A stretch of DNA of 64,000 bases, taken from positions 15,764,253-15,828,252 of the forward strand of contig JACBWW010000012.1 of NCBI GenBank assembly GCA_020086605.1, in the 5' to 3' direction. This DNA is from Lanius collurio (lineage: Eukaryota > Chordata > Aves > Passeriformes > Laniidae). Below the pieces are notes generated by a model. It was not told where the DNA came from and ran no database searches. It worked only from the letters and a program-made list of their open reading frames with translations. The position numbers and the translations under genes are program-made. Below, in pieces: positions 39,601-64,000 of the stretch. Within the stretch, counting starts at the first letter, position 1, and every line of letters starts with the position of its first letter.

Positions 39601-41889
39601 AGACATAAGGCCAGTTTTGTCTTCTGTGCATCCTACACCAGCTCACCACACTATTACGTGTTTGTTTTACACGCTGAGATCTGTACAGACTGAAGGAGAT
39701 TTCCAATTGATTTTTCAATACAATGAAGATATCTTTCCAAATACTTGAAGGCTGCTACAGAATTGCTGACTTATATCAACCACTGATAATGATTTGTTTT
39801 TAAGTAGACAGCATTTATAATCATGCTTGTGTGAAGTAAACAGGAAGATCTGCAGCAGCTGGGGTTCTAGAGACACTTATATAGACCACCTACACACATG
39901 AAAATGACTGATGTTTTGTATAGCTCAGCGTACAATAACCTGTTGATTTCTGCATTTTATGTGATGCTACATTACAGAAGTACCTTGTAACACCACTGGT
40001 AATGAAGATGTGTAACTGCCCCAGCCTGTGTAACCATAAACACTTCAAGAATTCATTTAGTCAAAAATCACATGTACCAGAAGAACGATTTATCCAATTC
40101 CTAATTTTTCTTGCTGAAAGATTTCTTTTATTCAGTCTGGCAAATTATAAAGAAAAGGCTGAACTTCTCAACTGTTCATTTCATCCTGAAGTGCCAGTCC
40201 CAGGGTAATGTAATACTCTTTACATGGAGAGAGCACAATCCTGCCTCTGAGGAAGGATCTCAAATCACTTCTCAAATATTAAAGTCCCCCAGTACTATTG
40301 TGAGATATTTATGATACGTGACAGTGACCTTCATTTTACAGATGAGAAATCTGAGGTGCAGAAAATTTAAAAAACTTGGCCAAGAAAACAAAATGAGATA
40401 CTGGAGGAAGAAAGAACAAGGAGCCATTGATTTTTCAGTCCTGTGCTTTAACAGCTAGAAAATGCTCCTTCTGAGAATAGGGAAGGAAAGAAAATAGGGG
40501 GGAAGTGGGAATAAGAAACTAGAGGTGTTGTATGTAAGAATTAAGATTCATCAGCAGAGCGGTGTATGACATGTAAGGGGAGATCTCAGTAGCTTCTGGA
40601 TGAAATACACCCTCACAGGGAGACAGGTGCAGCCTGACAGGGTAAGCTCTCAAATGAAGTCAGCCATTACATGGAAATGTAGATTTGAGATCTGTCAATT
40701 TGGACATCTCCAGACAATTTATACCCATGACCAAGTCATAGTGGCTGCTGCTCAGTGTCTGATCAGCTGAAGAAATCTTTACAAGCGTGAATGATTGCAC
40801 TGCAGGATGGAGATGGGGCAGAACTGAATGTGCTGGGGAGACAGCCCCATGCATCTTGACTATCCCACTGCCTTCCTTTAAGAGTACAAAATCATCAATC
40901 AAAGCTGATCCTGTGGAAGTTACTTCTAAAGGAGAATCAGGAAGCTAGATACTACATTACCAGCAAACTCATTTAAAAATATGTATTTCTAAGCCAAAAC
41001 CCCTTGCTCACAGGGGAGGGTTTCCGAAATATTCAGCACTGGCCCCAAACAGCTTCTTCAGGAACTAGCAACAAGAATGCTTTCAATTCAGTGGGAACAA
41101 CACTCATCCAAAGCTGTGCCTTTTGGACAATCACACAGAGATTACTTTTTGTCAGATTTTCTCCTTAGTTTCTAACAAGTCACATTCTTCACAATTGTTT
41201 TTCAGCAAAAGAAGCAGCCAAAATTCAAACACAAAAAATAACATAGATCTAATTTCTTCATTTATATACATAAATATTTCAATGGAAAGTGCAATCCACT
41301 GCCATTCTGTTCTTGTGTGTCCTTTTTTTTTTTTTTTTAAAGGTGGCTTCAATATTCTTTTGGTAAAAAAAACAGTTCTTCCATCACACACAGGTAATCT
41401 GTGTGAGGATGAAGTTACAAATGACTGCTTGTGACAAAATCAGGCAGTGCAAAATTTCTTTTGGAAATGCGTCACACACACACTGCATGTGAGATTAAAA
41501 AACACAAATGAAACAAAATAAGAATTCCCAAACAGAAATTATAAATTTGGATAGCCAAAATACATCCTGTTTGAAAGCCAACCAAACTGTTGGGATTAAG
41601 TAGGCATGTTTTAAGACATGCAATCCTGATGGATCATGCTCTCCAAGCCAGATCTGTTTACATCTATGGTCTGAACACTTTGTGACAGCTGGATTTGTCA
41701 GGCTTTTGAAAAGTTACTACTCAGGCCACAGATTGAGTGGGCTTGTTTGGTACCCATGTTAAAAGGTGCTAAAATTAGAATGCCCATGCTTCAGGTCAGG
41801 TATCTCTTGAAACACTTAATTACCCTTCCCTTGGAATATGGAAATTGAAAGCAGGCAGCCTTTTGGCAGAGAGAGAAATAAAGACAACT
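36601..41889. other. Intergenic DNA between MRPL3 and CPNE4
   Basis: 5.3 kb. Contains an 18-base T run (36677-36694) and another T run near 41323-41338, but no recognised exon, RNA gene or further CR1. Open frames such as 38216-38581 (minus, 121 codons) have no domain. Part of the right end could be extended 3' UTR of CPNE4. Confidence 0.6.
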
Positions 41890-42361
41890 GCAAAACTGTG
41901 TTGTTTTTATTTTAAACATGCAAAATACAGTTCATGCATCTGCCATTTTGAAAAATCTCTCAGTTCATAGCAGATTAAACCAAAGACATTTTGGCTATCG
42001 ACTCTCAATAAATATTTCAAAATGCTTTACAGTGTAAATATAAGAAATTTAGCAAAATTTCAACAAACCTGTATAAAAACCAGATACAGATAACTTTTTA
42101 TTTCAAGGCAACATGCTGTAATGTAAAGAGTTCACTTTTTTTTTCTGGATTTTTTTTCTCATAAAAAGTTTTCAACAATATGACTGCTTAACAGATTTAA
42201 GCCCTTAGGCTACACATGCAAAAAAAAAAAATGTTATTTTAGTTAAAAATCACCAAAACGTGCTATTTTTTTGTTTCATTTTTTTTTCTTTTTTGTTAAA
42301 TACAGTAGTTGTAGACAGTAGCATTTTTCTTTTTTAATTTTGTAAAAGAGTGCAGGCAGGT
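41890..42361 (-). other. CPNE4: CPNE4 proximal 3' UTR with candidate poly(A) signals
   Basis: AT-rich sequence directly after the CPNE4 stop. AATAAA occurs on the minus strand at 42102-42097 (about 260 nt after the stop) and 41911-41906 (about 450 nt after). Which signal is used, or whether the UTR is longer, cannot be told from the sequence. Confidence 0.5.
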
Positions 42362-56200
<13,839 letters not shown>

Positions 56201-56332
56201 CTGCAGATACATGGAAAGAAAAGAAGAAGATTGTTGTCAGAAAAATTATTCCAAGAAAACTTGTGGTAAAACACTCTTGACATTTTTTCTGGGGTAAACC
56301 TGAGACCTTTCAAGCTTTCAGCCATTAGTCCC

Positions 56333-56337
56333 NNNNN
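56333..56337. other. Assembly gap, five Ns
   Basis: Five consecutive N, 132 bases upstream of a CPNE4 exon on its 5' side. The true gap size is unknown. Confidence 0.99.
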
Positions 56338-56726
56338 TTGTGAATATTCCAATCTCTAGCTCTCTCTCTCAATCTATCATTAAATCCTACAGAGCAGTTT
56401 TCTAAAAGAACTCACTGTGAATACAACAAAGTTGCTGATTTTCTAACAAAACAAAGTATTTTGTCTTTGGTGCCCTGGGAAAACAATAAAAGACTTTTTT
56501 ATGCCTAAATAATGCTAGGCACTGTAAGTCTCCAGTTCCAAAATTCCTCTTTAATATTTATTCTTCCCTGCATTTTTTTTCAGATTCCTTTTAATTTCTT
56601 TCTTTGATCACTGAAAAGTCTTGAATCCTTTTAATCCTTTGGCTCTGAAGCCCAGTCTCTTAATTTTGTCTTAATTTTTCTTGAATGAAAAAGCCCAGAT
56701 TTTGTCTCACAATGCATAATGTGTGA

Positions 56727-56740
56727 ATATATATATATAT
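56727..56740. repeat. (AT)7 dinucleotide repeat
   Basis: Seven uninterrupted AT units. Confidence 0.95.
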
Positions 56741-59700
56741 TTGACTTGCAAAAAGTGGATATGACTGAGAGCTTAGCAGGTAATTTGCATAATTTAAAGT
56801 TGTATTTTGGTATATCATCCCAGATTTAAAAAGGCATTTATATAGCTAACTGCAATTACACACATTTAAAGCTTTATAGATCGCTGTAGTATCTTCACAG
56901 TGATATGGAAATCAACCTCCTGTCCAATGGAACTGGGATTATTTACAGGAAGAGATTAATTTGTTGGATGTTGCTGTTTCATTTGCTAGTTTAGATTTGA
57001 CAACAGAGTACAGAAATTGGTCTATGGCTAAGGGACCCGTAGATCAAATTTGTGACTACAGAGAAGCTTCTGTGAAAGAGAAGTGGTGTAAGGTGGCTAA
57101 TTACTGCCAAAGAGAGCTCTTCATAGAGAAATTGAATTTCCCCATCATGTACTAGCCTTGCTTACCACAGTGATGCCTACCATTATTAAGAGGTTAAATA
57201 AAGCAGTATTTCTACCATGATGAGAAAGGAATGAAGCAAAACCTCACTGAGAAGTCTGCAGTTACCTCAGCCCAGCCAGGATTTCAGTATGCCTACACCA
57301 AGCATCAGTCTCAGAGAGAGTTTTACGTGGGCCATTCAGCCTACTTGGCCCTGGAAGATAATGCAGAAAGTCCCTATCTATGTTCCTCACTGAGCAGCAC
57401 TGGGGCTGCCAGATACACATCAGAGGTGCTCCAGAGCCCTTCTGCCTGGCTGCTCTGGATGCCTCTCAGAGCACTTTGCCCAGCTGGTATCTGCCAGTCT
57501 TGTGATCAGCTGCAGGCCAAAGGTAATTGCATCTGTCAGGAACTGTTATGGGAGTTTTCAGTCATCGATATTTTTTGTTGTTGTTCGGTAGCCTTTCTTC
57601 TTCCTTTAGGGTTTCTGTATTTTGCCTTAACTGTGTTATAAAAGCAAGAACGATGGCAATGCATATTTATGTATTGCAGGCTGATTCTTCCAACACTGTG
57701 CCTCTTGAGTGATTTTATTTCTTTATTCCAAATGCATTTGAAATTTTACCTAAAGGAAAATACAAATCTTTTCAACAGCTATGAATACAGTATTTTAATC
57801 TCACATGCAAGCATGGTTTGGATGCTTTTGTTGCCATACCTCTTTCAGAATCACATAATGCAAACAATTTATCTGGTTCAGAGCTATGGCACCCAGGTTA
57901 TTATTTAAGAAAAATATAGACAACATTTCAGGCCGATAAGGAAAGCCCAAGTCTAGCCAATGTGCACAATGATCAAAAAACGAGTCGGCTGCTATCCGCC
58001 TAAAGCAAATGGCCCTCATACATTGTCAGCCTGATTCACAAAGAGCAGTGTTAAAATGCACCCTGAAGGCAGCACAGGATACACAATGAATGTGCAGAAG
58101 CATTGCCTTGTTTCTTATGCTCTCTGAGCAGTATATCACAATTTAAACAAGACTTAAGTATAATGTGAAGGAGAGAAGTTCTTTGAGCAGCTCAGTGATG
58201 GTTCAGACAGGAAATCATGATCTAAGGCAAGTAAACAGCAGATATTTTTAAAGCAGAGCTTCTCCAAATGCTCAGAACTCATCCCCTACTCCTTTAAGTA
58301 AAGCCAGCTGTGCTTCAACCTGCCCCTTTGCTGTCTTCTCTGTGGTAGCCAAACCTCAAGTGTCCAAACCAGCAGAGACTTGAGACTCACACCACATTCT
58401 GAAGGTCTTACTGACCTTGGGCTGCTAGCTGATAGGACTCCATGTAAAGCTCATCCATATCAAAAGGTGGTTTGGATCAAACATTTAATGTTTTTGCTTT
58501 CTAAACAGTGCAAGGTGATGAGATTTCCTCCTTTTTCCCCCCCCGCCCCCATTTCTAATTAAACATGCAAGGGCTTTGTGACTGGAGGGCAAGCCATGCA
58601 AATGACAGAACCAAAAGCTGGTAAACGGCATCTTTCTAATATTGAATGACACAGCCCTTGAATGACACTCCCAGAACTTATAAACTAATGGCAAAAAGGA
58701 GGCAAAAGTGTGAACATCTAAGATGCTGAAGCCTGAGAAATCCTCAGGGGAACAAAAGACACTTGGCTGCACAGAAACAGGCATTCTTATATAATTTACT
58801 AGGGTGGTTTGTACTGGGGATCAATCTAACAGGAAATCCTGGAATATGTCAGGTCACACGAATACAGAATGACTGCTTTACATCAGTACCTGGCATAGAG
58901 AACTTTGCCAAGAACTGCAGTCTGTGGTGGAAGTCAGCCTCACATTAAGGAATGTCCTCACAAAACCCTGAGTGTGCCATGGATCCTGGACTAAGTTTCA
59001 AATATGAAGCTGACGCTCTGCTTAGCCTTCCTCTCTTACCATCAATCCATAAAATCAAAATCCACAAAAGGGAAGGAGAGAGAAAGGCTGGCAAGCTGAG
59101 GTGATTACATGGAATCAGCCTGGCATGACTTGGGCCATGGCACAGAACTGCACTCAAAGCCTGCAGCTGAAGACATTCACATGCACTTGGCTCTGTATTT
59201 ATCTTTTCCCTCTGCAGGGCTCCAGATACATTCTCTAGCAGATACCATCATGGATGTGGGGTTATTAAACCACAGCTGTCCAGGAACTTCCTACACCAGG
59301 AACATTCTATTTCTCAGGTAATTCCTGAAAGGTTTTTAACAAGTAAAATAAGTAGCTCTTACATACATTATGATATAGATTGCAGTGACAGCATTTCTGA
59401 GGATATGACAATTAAATAAACAGTACAGAATTTTTTTGCTAAGAGAGGCTATAAAATGGTGTTTCTTACCACTGTACAATGCCTCCATTGTCTGTACATA
59501 CACAGTGACAAACACCTGCAGTTTTCCATCAATGTGATGGCACCCTTGAGTCTCTTGGAAGAGTCATAACCATACTTCCACATGATTTTGACCACTTCAG
59601 TAGAAAAATCACACTGATATAACATAGAAAGTAACTTATTTCCCTTATATTGGGATGCAGTGAAATTCATCCTCATAGAATGGCCCTTGCTAAAAAGGTT

Positions 59701-62700
59701 TTTCTAATTTAGGCTGAAAGCAAAGGAGAATTTCCTGGTTGATCAGAATTCTTGAGATTTCTCAAAAAATTATTTTATGAACTAAGATAGAAAGCTCAAA
59801 TCACAAACAAAAACCCTACCTTGGAATCTGAAAAAAAATAAATCCCCCAACATTGATAAAGCAAATTGCTGGAAAGCTTTTGAGCTGTGCAAAGTTGTTT
59901 TATTTAAGTTTCATTGAAACTTGTTATTCTATTTCGGCCCACACATTTTTTTTAAACCCCTTTAACTGAATTTCCATTTTTAAAATAAGGCACTATGGTT
60001 TTTATTTATTTTCAAATGCTGAATATGGATGCCTGAACTCTGAAAATTAGTAATCCTTTCTTCCCCATCTTTAGAATGTTGAATTCATTTAAATTAACCT
60101 TGATGTCCTACATAGCTCCAGCTTTCCTCTATGGTGATGGTACTAGGACTATTTGAAAAACAATCTGACAAATTCAGACATTTAGGAATGCTTTCTTAAT
60201 AATTTAAATAGAGATTGTCAAAAATCCATGAACAGTAGATGCATACCAGTGTAAATGCCAAAATGCACTATGTTGGACACTTATCTGTGAATAAATTGAA
60301 TGCCATTAAGCCACTGCCAGTCAGAAAACTAAATATGAAATGCCTGCATATTTTGCAAAAGCTTAAGACACTAATGAATTTCAAGTACTCTTGGTCAAAA
60401 GCTATTATTTTCAGAATGCTCATTAATCAAATAGTTTGGGAGCTGGACAGCTTGTGTTTCTCGCTAAGATACATTGTACACATTTCTGCTTAGCAAAGCT
60501 GGGCCATTTATTTTCCTTTATACTTCATTTTTGTGCATGCTGTCCAGTTTCCTTGTCTAAATCCAACTTGCATGGATAAGGAGACAAATTCTATTTTGTC
60601 CCTTGGTCTGTTACACATCCTTCTATAGGTTCTTTTTTTTTTTTTTTTGTCAGGTTTGCATATATTTTGTCCTTCAATCTCCTGAAAAGTGCAGGAATAA
60701 TAAAGACCACAGCACTTTTCAAGTCCCTTACCTGTCCAACAAACCAGTGCAGGTTAGGGTAGTAAAGATGCTGCATTGTGTCTGTAACTGCAGTGAGTTT
60801 GTCTCCAGCACACATTCATGACAAAAGCAGGGAATGAAGCTTTCACTAAAAATACAGAAATAACCAGGGGCATCTTAAAACAAACTGCAAATTGCTTAAT
60901 ACCTATTCAGGTGTCAGCTTGCAATTCTTTTTTGGAAAGAGGCCTTCATTAATGGCAATACACCTGTCTTAGGGTTAACACAATTTGAACTTGCTTTTCA
61001 TTTTAACAGTAAGTTGTGTGCTCCTGTGTGGTTTTTCAGCTCCTTTGAGTCCTGCCTGCTAAGAAATCAGTGTGTGTGGTTTGCTTTCTTTCCTCCTCTT
61101 CGCTGTGACCTTCCACAGCTGTGTCTGAGCCCATATTATCTGCCACCTCTTCACTTTACATCAGACTTCTCAGATGCTTTCTCTCATTGAAAAAAAAAAA
61201 AATAAAGGCATGGGTTATAGACACTGCTGTGGAGTAACTGGCACATTCTGCAAGTTTTGTATGATAGAAATTCACAAGGGGAATATTTCTCTCAGAGGTT
61301 TACTGAGATCAAGGAGCAGGGTGATGTGTTTGCCAGGTCTCAGTGGAAGAAGATCATATTGTCAAATATTAGATAAAAGATCTCTAGACTGATGAGGAAT
61401 GATATATATGGCAAGTCTTGCTTCCTTCACTCCCACAGATGCCTTATGCCACTAAGAAACTCCTGGTTTTCTGCTAACAGCTGAAGTGTGTCATTTGGAG
61501 CTGAAATGAGGGAAAATAAAGTCAACACAACATAGCAGTGTGCTCCTGAAATGGAAATTCCATAGAAAACATACATAAAACAAGATTTAAAGGGGTATAG
61601 CATCAAGAGATGTTATATATAAGAAGAACCTCCAGAGATGGATACTGACATAGTTCAGGAAAGAAGCTATGTTGTTTACGTTGTATGGAGGCTCCATGGT
61701 TACTTAGGAAGCCTTGGCAGTGGGAATAATTTCTTCCATAGCCCTAGCAATTTGTTGTCTACTGAAAGAAATAAAAGACCAGATGCTGGAGTACAGAGAC
61801 CAACATGCTATGAGCAGGTTAGAGCCCTTCATTAGGACTGGAAGCTTGAAAACAGACACTCTAAATTAATGAGAAGCCTATTTATCCACATGATGGGCTC
61901 AGAACTTAGAAGTTCTCATAATGATTCTACCTAAATTTGAAGATGTAAATTATTGCAAGTGTGGCACTGCTCTCCTTTAGTAAAACAAATATATGGTATG
62001 TATGACTTATAATACCTGTGACTGAAAATATGAAAACATCATTTGAATAGTAAGAGATCTGCACTATTGCTGCAGTGTCTATAGTGTTACTATATTTTTG
62101 CAGCAGGAAATAAGAAGCTAAGGAAGAAACTTGGGAGTGCTTTTTTCCTACAGTCTCTGTTACTTCTAATTTTATCAGTTTCTCCTCTGTTTCCTATGCA
62201 TCTTTGCTATGTTCCATACCAAACACCATTGCTGGCTTTCAATTAACTTTATACCAGTGTAGACTAAATTATTGAAGGATTTTCAGGTTTATTGGTCTCG
62301 ACTTAATAATGCATAATGATGAGGCTGACTCCTCACTCTTGAAGGATGTATCTTTCAATTCAGAAGTGCAGTCAAAGCCAAGCAGGGACTCAAAAGTGTT
62401 GATATGGTTTATTTTAAGAAGACAGATACTTTTATGGACTGTGTAGAGTATCACAGGGAGGGACTGAACAGTAGCACAGATGACTGTTGCATCCTCATGT
62501 GGTTCCAGCTGGATGTACTCATGACAGACACCAAGCTGATTATTTGTCCCCATCTGTTGCCCAGAAGAGTTAGTCCCCTGCAACATGGTTCTTGTCTTCT
62601 TCAAGGTTTTATTATGTTTATAAGCTCAAGTCATGTAATTTTGTATTTGTCACTTTCTGTCAAAAGTTTCCATAGCAGAGATTAAAGACATTATTCTGGC

Positions 62701-64000
62701 CTTCACCTGCATTTCCATTTACTTTGGGACTTGTTATATTTAGTCACATATATGTAACCCATAAGCAAGCAGCCCCATCTTTTAAGTTTACCCTTACTTT
62801 TTAAAATCTGAAGGCCCTCAGTCATCCATTTTCTTGCTTTGAGAAGTTAGCAAGAGACAGACTGTTCAGGAGAGCTCATGCTATGGGATAAGACTCTTCA
62901 TTCATGCATGGACTACTAAATTCAGTGCAAGTCTCCAAGTTTCTTAAGGGTATTTGTCAGGAAATTATCCAAACACTAATTCAGCCAAAGCAGAAACCAG
63001 TTGTGTTGGTGATTTTAGCAATATCTGATTACACAGACCCCTGAAGTTACTTTCTGGCAGGATATCTGTTTTCCAGCTAACACCTGAAATGTGCTCTCAC
63101 AATCAGGTGAGAAGGAGGATACTGGGGTCTAATAAAACTGGTATGCTGCCAACAGGCTCATGTGATCTGAAGCATCAGTGCTACCAGCTGATTATTCTGG
63201 ATGTGAAGAGCAGTTTTGTGCTGTGAACTTTATTATACTTCTGTCACCAGGAAACCACTGAAAAGACTTCAGCTGGCACAGTAACACCTTCCTTCAAGCA
63301 GTCCTTAGATAAGGATGGCTCTCTACAACTGAAAAAGTTGCAAGTTCTCCTCCATGCACTGATGGTCACCTCGCAGATGATGGAACAACCAGGCCCTGGC
63401 ACACCACCTTAAATAGCAGTGATGGTTGTCAGCTGCTGCAGTTGGATCTAACATACAACAGACATAGATGTTCTGAGCTCATAACACCACATTAAAATGT
63501 GTATCAGAGTTCTGGAAGCTGTCTCTGACTTTGGAAAGCATTAACACTGGTGTTACACTTCAGGAACAAAGCGATGCAAAACACCTTGTCAGGCACAGAC
63601 AAGCTTAGAAAGCAATGTTGTTAAAATATATGTTAACTTACCTTAGACAACTGTTTGCAAGACACGTATCAAATTTGCTGTACATCAGTACTGTTGTTCT
63701 TCTGCAGGTACCAAACCTACAAGCTGTGAGGAACACACTGGTGCATTTTTTTTTTCATGTGCTTATTCATGCATTACAATGCTGAATGCACATAATGCCT
63801 CTCAGAAATTCTTACTTGGCCTGTGTTCACCTCCCTACCCCAGCCACAGCCCAGAGACACAACCCAGAGCAGGGCACATGGGGATACTGGATGAAATCTG
63901 CATGATCAGATGACTAATACTTCTCCTTTCCAGACAGTATCTAAGTTGCAGAGTGCCCACCTAGATTTTGGTTACTTATTTGTGCAGAACTACTCTTCTG

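Larger units (their letters stand above)
56201..64000 (-). other. CPNE4: CPNE4 intron, open at the right edge
   Basis: At least 7.8 kb of CPNE4 intron. The preceding copine exon, expected to encode a segment like [20 protein letters not shown], was not found on the minus strand, so it lies beyond the window. No CR1 was recognised. Contains an (AT)7 run and the N gap. The longer open frames at 57231-57641 (plus) and 62269-62685 (both strands) have no family resemblance. Confidence 0.7.

Noticed and set aside
57231..57641. 136-codon plus-strand open frame antisense to CPNE4
   Set aside because: No family resemblance, no promoter or splice partners seen; most likely chance inside a CPNE4 intron.
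56201..64000. Searched for the next CPNE4 exon ([11 protein letters not shown]-like segment)
   Set aside because: Not present on the minus strand; it must lie beyond the right edge.

Overview
This window is vertebrate nuclear DNA, almost certainly avian. Coding sequence is broken into short exons with GT-AG introns. The recognisable interspersed repeats are all CR1 LINE fragments of the kind that dominates bird genomes, including copies with the typical 3' end (sense orientation ends in ATTCTATGATT-like octamers). Introns are compact. No bacterial genes, operons, CRISPR arrays or phage were seen. The species cannot be named from the sequence.

Two genes are present, both on the minus strand. 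MRPL3 (mitochondrial large-subunit ribosomal protein uL3m) is complete: ten coding exons from the ATG at 35809 to the stop at 9298, 338 codons, all splice phases closing. CPNE4 (copine-4) is partial: its last four coding exons lie at 56200-42362 and encode the C-terminal third, about 184 residues, including most of the vWA/copine domain. The rest of CPNE4 lies beyond the right edge. MRPL3 next to CPNE4 in the same orientation matches my knowledge of human 3q22.1, so this is a conserved syntenic block.

Layout: 1-9.2 kb, intergenic DNA downstream of MRPL3 with two CR1 pieces; 9.2-35.8 kb, MRPL3; 35.64-35.96 kb, its GC-rich CpG-island promoter with GGAA (ETS-type) motifs; 36.0-41.9 kb, the gap between the genes, with one CR1; 41.9-56.2 kb, CPNE4 3' UTR and last four exons; 56.2-64 kb, CPNE4 intron, with a five-base N gap at 56333. 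The genes share no pathway: one serves mitochondrial translation, the other calcium-dependent membrane binding.

No dramatic new system is visible. The best items for a second look are a structured segment in MRPL3 intron 3 that could be an H/ACA snoRNA (human MRPL3 is remembered as host of SNORA58), a 58-nt near-perfect hairpin in MRPL3 intron 9, a weak C/D-snoRNA-like element in intron 6, and two MRPL3 exons with tandem in-frame splice sites (exon 2 acceptor, 21 nt; exon 4 donor, 18 nt). Domain and family statements come from memory; no search was run.
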